Below, piece by piece: positions 1-8,291 of a stretch of 16,346 bases of DNA. Numbering within the stretch: the first letter of the stretch is position 1; each line of letters opens with the position of its first letter. The translations under genes were made by a program, and so were the position numbers. Location of the stretch: contig CAZNTU010000119.1 in the NCBI GenBank assembly GCA_964575975.1, forward strand, positions 1 through 16,346. The letters run 5' to 3'. Origin of the DNA: G963674505 sp964575975 (GTDB lineage: Bacteria; Desulfobacterota; Desulfobacteria; Desulfobacterales; SKZT01). The notes below the pieces were generated by a model. That model saw nothing but the letters and a program-made list of their open reading frames with translations. It searched no databases and had not been told where the DNA came from.

Positions 1-24
1 TGGATCGAACATGCCGCACAGACA

Positions 25-122
25 CCCCCCTAGCCCCCCTCAAGGGGGGAATCGCGCCGCCTTCCAACCGTACGGGTCGATAAATTCGGCATGTTGCCCG
101 TTAAGTTTACAATGTCAAGTTA
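25..122 (-). repeat. Dispersed palindromic repeat, left copy
   Basis: Read on the minus strand, this starts with TAACTTGACATTGTAAAC, directly at the brxC stop codon. It continues through a small hairpin (CGACC/GGTTG, plus positions 65-79) and ends in a perfect C6-TTGA-G6 hairpin (34-49), followed by a further G6 run (25-30) that could pair alternatively. The right end of the window carries the same element in the opposite orientation, with the same order of parts. There is no T-run after the GC hairpin, so it is not a classical intrinsic terminator, though the structure could still block transcript decay or RNA polymerase. No coding potential is supported here. Positions 1-24 lie beyond the part that can be compared. 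Confidence 0.75.
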
Positions 123-3100
123 TTGAATCAACACTTTCTTTCCGGCTCCGATATGCCGTTCGCACTCTTCCCGCAACCCTTCCATGGCGGCGCTCAACTG
201 CTCTTCGGTTTCCACCCCGCCCGAGAAGAAGTCGGCCGCGTGTACCCGGACCACGCGGGCGCCGTCCACGAGGCGCATCATTTCCTCCACGGCCTTGTTC
301 AACCGGTTGCTTGCGGCGTCGCGGTCGGAGCGCAGCTGGGCGATGCCGATGGAATCGTCCCGGCCGTCCTTCGCGTATTCGTTCAAAGGTTCCTTAACGA
401 GGGTTTTCTGCTCGTCGGTGAGCTTTTCCCAGCCCGGCGTTTTTTCCAGGCTTTCCAGCGCTTTCAGGTAGGCCTCTTTCCTGGCCTTCGCCGCCTCCTG
501 GAAACGTCGAATGTACTCTTCCTTCAAGTCGCGGGCGTGCTGGCCGATTGCCGCGGTTTCCCTGTAGAAGGTTTCCCGTTGGAGCAAATCGGCCAGTTTT
601 TCCGCGCGGTCGCGAAATTCTTCGTCCAGGTCCGGCTCCTTTTCCAAAAAGGGCCACATGATCCGGACGACCCGCTTGGCCTCCGCAAGTTCGGCCAGCT
701 TGGGCTCGGTCAGAACGGCGGACAGCTCGGAAGCCCGTTTTATGGCCTCCTTGATTTCCTTGTACGAACCATTGAACGTGGAAACGGCCCGCTCTTCCGT
801 TCCGTTGCGGACGGCGCGGATAAGATTGGCGGCGTTCCCCAGGATTTCGGCGCCGGGGAGACCTTTGGACGCCAGAAGGTTGCCCATGTCCTGCACGTCC
901 TTCTCTCTTTTGGCCGCGGCTTCGCGAATGGTCCGGGCCGCGACGGGCCAGCTGAGTTCGGGAATGTCCCCGCCGAAAACTTCCTGATAGTTCGCGCCGG
1001 CCTTGACCAATTCGGAAAAGTCGGGCCGCGTCTTGGGGCGGAAAGACGCCTGCCGAAAGGCGTTGTTTTGGGAGAAGGTGTTCTTGGCCTCGACGCTCAT
1101 GGCGGATTCGATGGTCTGTCCCTTGCTCACGGCCTCGACGGCGTCCGCTCTCACCAGGCAGACGGCGAACAGGCGAACCGCGTCGAAGTCCCAACCGAAG
1201 GGCTCTTTGCCGAACTCGGTCTCCAGGTATTTTCCGCTGGCGTTTTCGCCGTAGTCCGTTCGGTTCCCGATCCGGGAAAGGACTTCGGCCAGCGGACCGC
1301 TTTCCGTCCTGAACACCTGCTTTCCGCCTTGGTCCTTCAACAGATTCAACGACGCGAACACCGGGCTCAATCCCAGGAGGTTCTCCGTGGTCATAAGGCT
1401 TTCCAGGTCCTGCTTTTTCACTATGGCGGCGGCTTCGCGGAACCGGTGGAACACGTCGGGAAGCGCTTGGGCCATTACGTTTTCGGCCGCCTTCTTGACG
1501 CTGTCGGCGCCCGAGCCGGGACTTCGGTCGTTGCCCCGGAAATATACGTCCCCGGCGAGGCAGGCTTGCCTCAAAAGCCTTTTGAGTTCGTCCTCGTGGC
1601 GTCGAAGGCGGATTTTCTCCTCCCCCACGAGGGCGGTTTCGTCCCGTGTTTGCGCTCCGCGCTCCTTGCGGGAGAGCATCTCCTTGGACTTGAAGATTTC
1701 GACGATCTCCTTGTCGAGGGCGTTGTCGAGAGGAACCGCCCAGAATACGCCGGCGGTTTCGTTCTGGCTTCGCTTGCGCATTTCGGCGGTCTTTTCTTCG
1801 AACTCCTTGCCCGTTTCCGCCAAGTCCATGTGGAACACGATGTCGCCGTCCGTCAAAAGGCGACCGTTCAGCGTCAGGCCGGCCTTGAACAATTTGGTGT
1901 CCAAAAGCTTGTGAGATGGTTGGGGCTGCCAAAAGCCATGGATCGCGTCCGCGTAAATCCGGTTCGTGTCGCCCTGTTTGGGCGCGGGAAGATTGATCCG
2001 GGTGCGCTCCCAGTCGTCCTCCGACGGCGTGGGGATGCGGTATCCGTCGTCCGCCTCGCGAACCATGCTCGCCTTCTTCAGTTCCTCCAAGGCGTCCCTG
2101 ACCTCGGCCAGCCGGGAGTCGGAATCGACGGACTCGTGCAGTGCGGCCGCGATGTTCTCCGCCGTGCGATGCACGCTTTTGACGAACTGCAAGAGGCAGA
2201 CGGCCTTGGCAGCGGGTTGCGCCAAAGGATGGGACACCTTTTTCCCGATGTCGGCGATCTTTCCCCTGATCTCGCTGGAAATGTTTCCGGAAACCAGATC
2301 GTAAATCTGGTCCAGGCGGGCGAGGGCGCCGATTTTTTTGTCGGCGATGGCGACGTCGGGATGGATCAATAGCTGCTGTGCAAGCTTTATGATGGTCCGG
2401 TTCGCGCCCCCGACATGGCGCGCGGCCCCGCCCTGGGTCCTCAAACCCGACACGATCTGGATGATGAGGTCGATCTGGTAGGGCAGGAGCGGATACAGGT
2501 CCACGAAAGCCTCCGTGGAAAGTTCCGGGAGCTTGATGTCGGCCGTGACGCGGGTGCTGTCGCCCAGCCGTCCCCTGTGGGAGGCGAAAACCTCCCGGAG
2601 CGTTTTTTCCGCCCCCGCGTTCTTGGAAAGAATGCGCCTGCTGGTGACTTCGGAAATATCGGAGGGTTCCAGATGCACCTGCAAGGGGAAACGGTCCTTC
2701 AGGCGAGCAAGCTCGACCCGCCTGTCGTCGAGCCCGCCCACGATTTCGCTCAGGCTTTCTTGGGAGGTGACCACGATCCACATCCTGCCGCGACCGACGC
2801 GTCCCAGGCTTTGGACCACCGCCTGAAGGTCCAGCATTTTCTGGATGTCGCGTGCGACGAACTGCCCCACTTCGTCGATCACGAAGGCGAGACTCTTTCC
2901 CGGACGCCTTCGCCCCATCAAAAGCTCGCAACGGTCGGCGAGCGTGTTGGGCGTGACGTCGGCCCGGTTGATCGCCGCCTGGCACCACGAGTCGGCGGTC
3001 GGATACGTTTCCGGGTCCAGCTCGTGCATGACCCGGCTCGCTTTCGAGATGGCCAGCGCGAACTTGCCTTTTTCCCGGTCCCAATCCTTGTCGTAGATTC

Positions 3101-3659
3101 TTTTAAACGCCTCCTTGAAGGCTTCCAGCCTGCCCTCGCCCTCCAAGACGATTTCCAGTTCGGCCAGGTCCAGGTCCTTGGCGTAGCCCAGGCGGTCGAG
3201 AAAAAGGCGGTACATGATTTCCGTCAGGGTCTTGTTTCCGGAGCGAATGCCCCTGTCGGTGGAAACGTCGAAGATGACGGCTTGCGTGGGTATTCGCTCT
3301 TTTATGGTGGAAAGAAGGACTTTTACGGCGTCGTCCCCGGTCCGGTCGCCGAACAAACGTCCGGCCTCCTCTCCCTTCAAATTGCGGTTTTCCAGTGCGA
3401 TCCCGAGGTTTTTGGCGAAGCTCGATTTGCCGGAGCCGAAAAAGCCGGAAACCCAAACCCCGACGTCCCCGTGGGGCTTGTTGGGCGTTTCCGCGTAATG
3501 TTCCAGGATTTGCCGGTAATGCTTGCAAATGGAATCGGTGACCACGTACTCCTTGATTTCGTCCTTGACAATCTCTTCGTCGGCCTGGTCCACCTTGACG
3601 ACTTCTTCGATGTGGCGGTCGATTTGGTTCGCGAACAGATCTTTGATCGTTTGGCTCAT
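120..3659 (-). CDS. brxC: BREX P-loop ATPase BrxC (PglY-like)
   Basis: A 1179-residue AAA+-type ATPase of the BREX phage-defence system, the large cytoplasmic nucleotide-hydrolysing component that works with the PglX methylase and PglZ to distinguish self from phage DNA. Visible motifs: Walker A GFFGSGKSS at residues 72-80, preceded by the typical VGVWVSG strand; Walker B with IDE at 261-263; a sensor-like IVVTSQES segment near 295-302; and an arginine-rich ELARLKDRFP segment at 316-325. The C-terminal third is rich in charged helices and likely coiled coil. Length fits the BrxC family (about 1100-1250). The ATG has an AAGGTGG ribosome site and lies 29 bases after brxB. It is the last BREX gene in the window: the stop codon is the first triplet of a dispersed repeat. 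Assignment is strong on motif, length and gene order together. Confidence 0.93.
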   Translation of the reverse strand: MSQTIKDLFANQIDRHIEEVVKVDQADEEIVKDEIKEYVVTDSICKHYRQILEHYAETPNKPHGDVGVWVSGFFGSGKSSFAKNLGIALENRNLKGEEAGRLFGDRTGDDAVKVLLSTIKERIPTQAVIFDVSTDRGIRSGNKTLTEIMYRLFLDRLGYAKDLDLAELEIVLEGEGRLEAFKEAFKRIYDKDWDREKGKFALAISKASRVMHELDPETYPTADSWCQAAINRADVTPNTLADRCELLMGRRRPGKSLAFVIDEVGQFVARDIQKMLDLQAVVQSLGRVGRGRMWIVVTSQESLSEIVGGLDDRRVELARLKDRFPLQVHLEPSDISEVTSRRILSKNAGAEKTLREVFASHRGRLGDSTRVTADIKLPELSTEAFVDLYPLLPYQIDLIIQIVSGLRTQGGAARHVGGANRTIIKLAQQLLIHPDVAIADKKIGALARLDQIYDLVSGNISSEIRGKIADIGKKVSHPLAQPAAKAVCLLQFVKSVHRTAENIAAALHESVDSDSRLAEVRDALEELKKASMVREADDGYRIPTPSEDDWERTRINLPAPKQGDTNRIYADAIHGFWQPQPSHKLLDTKLFKAGLTLNGRLLTDGDIVFHMDLAETGKEFEEKTAEMRKRSQNETAGVFWAVPLDNALDKEIVEIFKSKEMLSRKERGAQTRDETALVGEEKIRLRRHEDELKRLLRQACLAGDVYFRGNDRSPGSGADSVKKAAENVMAQALPDVFHRFREAAAIVKKQDLESLMTTENLLGLSPVFASLNLLKDQGGKQVFRTESGPLAEVLSRIGNRTDYGENASGKYLETEFGKEPFGWDFDAVRLFAVCLVRADAVEAVSKGQTIESAMSVEAKNTFSQNNAFRQASFRPKTRPDFSELVKAGANYQEVFGGDIPELSWPVAARTIREAAAKREKDVQDMGNLLASKGLPGAEILGNAANLIRAVRNGTEERAVSTFNGSYKEIKEAIKRASELSAVLTEPKLAELAEAKRVVRIMWPFLEKEPDLDEEFRDRAEKLADLLQRETFYRETAAIGQHARDLKEEYIRRFQEAAKARKEAYLKALESLEKTPGWEKLTDEQKTLVKEPLNEYAKDGRDDSIGIAQLRSDRDAASNRLNKAVEEMMRLVDGARVVRVHAADFFSGGVETEEQLSAAMEGLREECERHIGAGKKVLIQ

Positions 3660-3688
3660 CGGGTCCCACCTTATATTATAGGTTGTCT

Positions 3689-4267
3689 TCAGAATATTTT
3701 CGGCCTGTAGTTGTGTTCCGCGTCCAGAACGCCCATGAAGCGCAAGCCTGCGGCACCGTCTAGTTCTCCGGGGTAAAATAGCACGGCGGGGACTTGCACG
3801 GTGCCCATGAGCTGCTCCAAGATGGAAGAGGTTCGGTAAAAGGGAAACAGCGCTCCCGCTCTAACGATGAAGACCACGTCTCGGGTCGGGTCGGGGAACG
3901 GCGGCATTCTTTCCAGCACGAGTCGATCCAGGGGCTGGTACTGGCTCAAGACGTTGCCGACCGTATCGACCGTTTGCTCCAGACCGATGGATTTTTCGTG
4001 CCCGGCAAGCTCGGAGGGGTCCATGTCTTCGGCGGCCAAAGCGGACGCCATGCATTCGGCAAGAGAAATCGTCGTCACCTTTTTGCCCGCTTGCTCCAAC
4101 CGAGTCCGGAGCATGGAAATCTCGGACCTGACTTCGAACTCGTCCTCCGGGGGATAGCGGAAAATCGTGTAGGGCATGTTGTCGTACACGCTGATCTTCG
4201 GCCTGGGGTCGGGAAGCGTCAGCAAAGGTTCCAAATCTTCCTTCAGACGTTTTTTCCAATCGCTCAT
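3689..4267 (-). CDS. brxB: BREX protein BrxB (DUF1788)
   Basis: A 192-residue cytoplasmic protein of the DUF1788/BrxB family, a conserved BREX component of unknown biochemical activity. Family features seen: the early FRYPPEDEFEVR block (residues 36-47), the VVFIVRAGALFPFYRTS block (131-147), the VLFYPGELDG block (162-171) and the C-terminal NYRPKI ending (186-191). The ATG overlaps the brxA stop codon (ATGA), implying translational coupling. A longer in-frame reading to 4960 exists, but it would run across brxA in another frame and is rejected. The length is normal for the family. A perfect TATAAT lies in the 29-base gap before brxC, but no matching -35 hexamer is seen. Confidence 0.93.
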   Translation of the reverse strand: MSDWKKRLKEDLEPLLTLPDPRPKISVYDNMPYTIFRYPPEDEFEVRSEISMLRTRLEQAGKKVTTISLAECMASALAAEDMDPSELAGHEKSIGLEQTVDTVGNVLSQYQPLDRLVLERMPPFPDPTRDVVFIVRAGALFPFYRTSSILEQLMGTVQVPAVLFYPGELDGAAGLRFMGVLDAEHNYRPKIF

Positions 4268-5043
4268 GAGACAAGTTTCCTCGCGTAGTGGGCAAGGGAT
4301 TCGCACGGCAGCTTCAAAGATGCCATGCTTCCCGCGACTTGGTATTCCAAAATCCTGTATTGATGAAGACGAAGCAACTCCCGCTCCACGTCGTCGGTCC
4401 CCATGAGAAACAGGCGCCAGCTTTCGGAGGAAACGATCTTCGACGTGTTGAGGCCTTGCTCGGAAAGGCCGTGCAGAACGTACAAAAACGCCTCTTGCGG
4501 GATGTGGAAGTTTGCGAACTTCTTTTTTACCTTTCCCTCGAGGAGTCCGAAATCGACCGCCATTTTGAGGAGGTCGCGCGCGGTTCGAAGCACGCTGTAC
4601 TCGGAGAGTTGACCGCCCGAGGCGATACGACCGTCGGTCGCCTCCCTCACCAATGGAACGACGTCCTCCGTGCGAACAAAGTAGACGCCGTCCCTGTATT
4701 TCCGGAAAAGCCAGTCCGCGGCGAAGCGATAATAGAGTTCGTCGATGTTTCCCGCGTGCCATAAAAGGCAGGCTCTCCATATCGACAAATCCAAATCGCC
4801 CTTCGCCAGTATCGCCAGCGGTTCCAAATCTTCCGTTTTTTCGAATCTGCTCGAAATCGTCAGCAACACCTCGCGGAGCCACCCGTCGTTTCCGGCCCCG
4901 ATAAGGTTTCCTTGTCGGATCGTCTGGAGGTTTTCTCCTATGGAAAGCGACAAGTCCCATACGCGAAAGGCGCTGTAGGTTTCTTCGACAAGCGCGCCCT
5001 TCCGGAGAAGTCTCAGGGATATTTTACGTTTATTGTCCGCCAC
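4264..5043 (-). CDS. brxA: BREX protein BrxA (DUF1819)
   Basis: A 259-residue protein at the position of BrxA, the small DUF1819-type BREX component (a predicted nucleic-acid-binding, helix-rich fold). It is predicted soluble, with no signal peptide or membrane span. Conserved-looking features are the N-terminal RLLRKGALVEETYSAFRVW stretch (about residues 11-29), the LREVLLTISSRFEK block (56-69) and a winged-helix-like C-terminal half ending in YRILEYQVAG. The start is GTG at 5043, only six bases after the brxE stop. No convincing ribosome site precedes it, so translation probably depends on coupling with brxE. It overlaps brxB by four bases. The function assignment rests on family resemblance plus its place between brxE and brxB; sequence conservation in this family is low. 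Confidence 0.85.
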   Translation of the reverse strand: MADNKRKISLRLLRKGALVEETYSAFRVWDLSLSIGENLQTIRQGNLIGAGNDGWLREVLLTISSRFEKTEDLEPLAILAKGDLDLSIWRACLLWHAGNIDELYYRFAADWLFRKYRDGVYFVRTEDVVPLVREATDGRIASGGQLSEYSVLRTARDLLKMAVDFGLLEGKVKKKFANFHIPQEAFLYVLHGLSEQGLNTSKIVSSESWRLFLMGTDDVERELLRLHQYRILEYQVAGSMASLKLPCESLAHYARKLVS

Positions 5044-5049
5044 TTAATT

Positions 5050-5616
5050 TTAGTTTTTTGTATCCTGTTTGTTCAAGAAAGGAATGGCCGGTTTGCCCGG
5101 TTCTCCTTTAGAGAATCCGGCGGCGAGCAAAGTCAAGGCCGAATCGTCCAATTCGCTCGCACCGGAAATTTGCACGGACCGTCCTTCGGCCGAACGGCGC
5201 AACTTGCCGACGGCTTCCATTTGTTCGTGTGAAATCAGCTCCCTTTGCGAAAGCGCCTTCAGAATATCTTGGTTGGCAATGTCTTCGATCCCTTTGAAAA
5301 ACGACTCCCACTCTTGGATGTTGTCCAACCAGTCGTGCCATTTTTCCTGGAAGCGATCCTCGATCTCCGGGGGCAGGGACCAAAGGGTGAAGGCATCGGG
5401 GGGATCGTAGATTTCCCCGCATCTTTGCGCGGCCACGGCAAAGGCGATTTTCGCCTGGGCAAACCGATGGGATTTCGGAAAGCCTCGGCCCAATGCAAGG
5501 GCTCCGTATCTGCCCAAAATGCCTTGGGTGTTCCACCACCTGGCGCAATCCATTTCTCCGAAACGCGCAACGATCAACCTGAGTTTAAAAAGACGATCGA
5601 AATTTATCTGTCCCAT
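5050..5616 (-). CDS. brxE: BrxE family BREX protein
   Basis: A 188-residue soluble protein resembling the BrxE family, known from BREX type 6 operons where it precedes brxA; its biochemical role is not known. The recognisable part is the N-terminal LRLIVARFGEMDCARWW segment (residues 12-28), followed by a region typical of the family that has the RGFPKSHRFAQAKIAF helix and the TLWSLPPEIEDRF block (about 44-89). The ATG at 5616 has an AGAGG ribosome site six bases upstream. It is the first gene of the operon and is followed by brxA after six bases. No BrxR-type regulator gene lies upstream; three short direct repeats at 5726-5758 are the only operator-like sequence seen there. BrxE is an assignment by remembered family pattern and gene order. 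Confidence 0.8.
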   Translation of the reverse strand: MGQINFDRLFKLRLIVARFGEMDCARWWNTQGILGRYGALALGRGFPKSHRFAQAKIAFAVAAQRCGEIYDPPDAFTLWSLPPEIEDRFQEKWHDWLDNIQEWESFFKGIEDIANQDILKALSQRELISHEQMEAVGKLRRSAEGRSVQISGASELDDSALTLLAAGFSKGEPGKPAIPFLNKQDTKN

Positions 5617-5725
5617 TAAGCGCCTCTTTGTCGGGCTCTGGAAGCATCCGGGGATTTCGGGAACAAAACCGCCATCCCATGGGTGCCGCCATCGTTTTTT
5701 TTTGCAGGCGAATCACCAAGTTGAC

Positions 5726-5758
5726 TTCAAACGCTCTTTCAAACGTACTCTTTCAACC
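5726..5758. repeat. Three short direct repeats upstream of brxE
   Basis: TTCAAACG occurs at 5726-5733 and 5738-5745, with a third partial copy TTCAACC at 5752-5758. Starts are 12 and 14 bases apart, close to one helical turn each. They lie about 110-140 bases before the brxE start codon and could be an operator array for the BREX operon or the divergent receptor. The regulator is not identified. Confidence 0.4.
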
Positions 5759-5841
5759 GGAGCCGATTATCACAATCCGACCAACTTATCAACGGGAGGT
5801 TCGGCCAACCGGTTTTCAATCGGACATATTTGGAATATTTG

Positions 5842-5968
5842 GGTTTCGGGCTGCCATCCGGGAGACTGCCACTATATCGAAAATGTCGATGCAGTTCATT
5901 GATTTCATATAAATTATGACTTTGAACAATGCCCGAAACCAATGGTAGTGTACTCGCCTTTTGGTTTC
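5842..5968 (+). promoter_or_regulatory. Candidate structured leader with alternative stems
   Basis: GGTTTCGGGC at 5842-5851 is perfectly complementary to GCCCGAAACC at 5931-5940. The second arm overlaps GAAACCAA at 5935-5942, which is perfectly complementary to TTGGTTTC at 5961-5968. The two stems (10 and 8 pairs) share bases, so only one can form at a time, as in a riboswitch aptamer stem and its expression platform. The enclosed 79 bases contain a smaller hairpin (ATCGA/TCGAT, 5876-5890). The receptor start codon is 86 bases further on. No known riboswitch class is recognised. Whether the first arm is transcribed depends on an unmapped promoter. Confidence 0.45.
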
Positions 5969-6054
5969 TTCGAGTCCTGCGTCGCCCGGATATTTGCTTT
6001 TGGGCGGAAATTATGGAATTTGGTGGAAAATTCATCTTGGAAGAGAGGAGAGTT

Positions 6055-8244
6055 ATGCATCGTCATCGTTTATCTTTCATCCCCGGCATGGCCGGTTCTT
6101 GGCTTTTTTTTCTGGTTTTGGCTTTACCCCTTTCGATTCTCGCGGTTCCAACTCCGGCGACGGCGCAAGATGGCATGGAAGGGGTGAATTATCAGCCGTA
6201 TCAACTCGGAGAAGTGGTCGTCACCGGAGAGAAAGAGGGAAAAGAGAGCCCGACGACCATTTCGGAGATTTCCGCCGAAGAAATTGAAAACCAAAACGCC
6301 CAGAATCTCGGAGATGCCTTGCGGCTCCTGCCGGGGGTCTATTTCCGCCAGGGGAGGGCCAAGCAGGAATTCTACGCGACCATCCGAGGATTCGAACAGG
6401 ACAAGGCGCTGATCCTGCTCGACGGGATGCCGATTTACCAACCCTATGAAGGCCTGGTGAACCTCAATGACATACCGGTTCAGAATATCGCCAAGATCAA
6501 AGTGATCAAAGGCATTCCGTCCAGCCTGTACGGGGCCAACGCCATGGGGGGCGTTATCAATATCATCACCAAAAAGGGAACCGCCGAGCCTTATGCGTCG
6601 TTGTCGTATCAGGTCAGCGATTACAATACCCACCACCTTGAGGCGACTCACGGGCGAAAGATCGGCGACGTCAGTTATTTTATCGGCGTCAGCCATAAGG
6701 AATCCGACGGATTCAGGCTCGCGGACGAATACTCCCTTGCCCCGGAAATTGTCGCGGGAATGGCCGTTGCCCCGAGCAACATCCCCCACACCCCGGTCAA
6801 GGCGGACGACGGCCTGCGGCTCAACAGCGACTACGAGCGCGACGCCTTCACCTTTACCGGCACCTGGGATACCTGCGCGGACAACACCCTCGGGCTTTCC
6901 CTGGAGTATTACAACAATGAATACGGCATCCCGCCGGGCGCCATTTATCGCGAAACGAAAAAATCGGGCGGAACAGCCTACTGGTATCCCAGATATTGGC
7001 GTTTCGACGACTGGGAACGCTATACGCTGAACCTCACAGACGAGTACAGGCTTTCCGATTCCATCACGCTGAAAGGCAGGGTGTTTTACGACGACTACGA
7101 GAGCGCGCTCAACGCCTATGACGACGACACCTACACGACCCAGTTCCGCACCTCCGGCGCTCCGTCATTTGATTCCTCCTATGACGATTACAATGCCGGG
7201 GGCAACTTGTACGCGTTTTTCAACGGTTTGAAAAACCATGATATCCGACTTGGTTTTGGCTTCAAACGGGATGTCCACGAATCCGAATACGTGTATTATC
7301 TGTCGACGCCCGAAGAGGAAACGCTCGTTTCCCATACCTGGACCGCAGCCGCGGAAGATGCCGTTCGCTTGTCGGATCGGTTCTTGTTGACGATCGGGGC
7401 GAGCTATGACGTTTTCGAACAGAAAAAGCGGGACCAGAGTTCCGGCTCGGCCAAAGGCGACGACATCGCGGCTTTTTCCCCCCAGGCCGGAGTCGATTTC
7501 GCCGCATCGGAGGCTGTCAGCCTGTATGCCTCCGTCGGAAAGAAAATCCGCTTCCCCACCATGAGAAACCTCTATGCCGACGGGGTGATCGGCCCGATGG
7601 GGAATCCCGATCTAAAGGAAGAAAAAAGTATCGGCTACGAATTCGGGGGGCAGTGGCGGATATGCTCGGACGCCACCTTGGAAGGGGCTCTATTCTACAA
7701 CGATGTAAAGGATATGATCATCTTCGACAACCAGATCGGCAGATTCGAACAATACGAGGACGCGCTTATCTATGGCGCGGAACTGGCCTTGTCCGGGCAG
7801 CCGGCAAAGAATCTGACGGCCCGGATCGGATATACCTTCCTCATCGCGGAAAACGACGGTTCCCTTGTCACTGTCGAAACCGAATACCTGGCAAACGATC
7901 TGACCTACAAACCCGATGAAATCCCTTACCGGCCGAGGCATAAAATCGACCTGGACCTGACCCGGACATTCGACTCGGGCCTGGCGATTCACCTCAACGG
8001 CAGCTATATCTCCGAACGGACCTACTACGACCATGCGGATCCAACGGACAATACAAAGTTTGTCGCCATGAAAAAGACCCTGGATGCCTATTTTCTTTTC
8101 AATACCAAAGTGACCTATGATTTCAACCGGCACTACCAGATATTCGGGGCGGTGGACAACCTGTTCGACGAGGAATACGAGGAACTGTATCTTTTTCCCG
8201 CCCCCGGACTTCGGGCTTGGGCCGGCATCAAACTGACCCTTTAG
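6055..8244 (+). CDS. TonB-dependent outer-membrane receptor (BtuB-like)
   Basis: A 729-residue outer-membrane beta-barrel receptor that imports a scarce ligand using energy from TonB. Signal peptide at residues 1-38 (hydrophobic core 14-31, cleavage near TATAQ). TonB box GEVVVTG at 52-58. Plug domain about 65-175, with the LGDALRLLPGVYF, IRGFEQDKALILLDGMPIY and SSLYGANAMGGVINIITKKG blocks. The rest is a 22-strand-type barrel, with the late NLFDEEYEE motif near the end. The chosen ATG follows a strong AGAGGAG site; the frame extends to an upstream ATG at 5929 that would place 42 residues before the signal peptide and is rejected. The plug resembles vitamin B12/siderophore receptors, but the ligand cannot be read from sequence. 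The next gene encodes a secreted molybdopterin-fold protein, probably a partner. Confidence 0.92.
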   Translation: MHRHRLSFIPGMAGSWLFFLVLALPLSILAVPTPATAQDGMEGVNYQPYQLGEVVVTGEKEGKESPTTISEISAEEIENQNAQNLGDALRLLPGVYFRQGRAKQEFYATIRGFEQDKALILLDGMPIYQPYEGLVNLNDIPVQNIAKIKVIKGIPSSLYGANAMGGVINIITKKGTAEPYASLSYQVSDYNTHHLEATHGRKIGDVSYFIGVSHKESDGFRLADEYSLAPEIVAGMAVAPSNIPHTPVKADDGLRLNSDYERDAFTFTGTWDTCADNTLGLSLEYYNNEYGIPPGAIYRETKKSGGTAYWYPRYWRFDDWERYTLNLTDEYRLSDSITLKGRVFYDDYESALNAYDDDTYTTQFRTSGAPSFDSSYDDYNAGGNLYAFFNGLKNHDIRLGFGFKRDVHESEYVYYLSTPEEETLVSHTWTAAAEDAVRLSDRFLLTIGASYDVFEQKKRDQSSGSAKGDDIAAFSPQAGVDFAASEAVSLYASVGKKIRFPTMRNLYADGVIGPMGNPDLKEEKSIGYEFGGQWRICSDATLEGALFYNDVKDMIIFDNQIGRFEQYEDALIYGAELALSGQPAKNLTARIGYTFLIAENDGSLVTVETEYLANDLTYKPDEIPYRPRHKIDLDLTRTFDSGLAIHLNGSYISERTYYDHADPTDNTKFVAMKKTLDAYFLFNTKVTYDFNRHYQIFGAVDNLFDEEYEELYLFPAPGLRAWAGIKLTL

Positions 8245-8291
8245 TCGCATAGTCGCAAAGGACAACAATGTTTTTAAAAAGGAGCGTATCC

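Larger units (their letters stand above)
5617..6054. other. Divergent intergenic region, brxE / TonB receptor
   Basis: 438 bases without a supported gene, separating the leftward BREX operon from the rightward receptor operon, so it must hold promoters for both. I see no pair of -35/-10 hexamers good enough to call on either strand. TATAAA at 5908-5913 (plus) and TTGATA with GATAAT at a short 15-base spacing (minus, near 5760-5785) are the closest. It does hold short direct repeats (5726-5758), a T10 run near 5694-5703, and nested inverted repeats (5842-5968), listed separately. Confidence 0.7.

Noticed and set aside
3675..3680. Perfect TATAAT on the minus strand between brxB and brxC
   Set aside because: No acceptable -35 hexamer at 16-18 bases; the genes are operon-spaced, so an internal promoter is not needed.
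5855..5873. CCGGGAGACTGCC, similar to the 3' end of cobalamin riboswitches (before a BtuB-like receptor)
   Set aside because: The required upstream core (GGTG-AA-TCCGG and CCCGC-ACTGT elements) is absent from the preceding 150 bases.
5929..6054. Upstream ATG extending the first receptor by 42 residues
   Set aside because: No ribosome site, and the extension would bury the signal peptide; the ATG at 6055 has both a strong site and a normal signal peptide.
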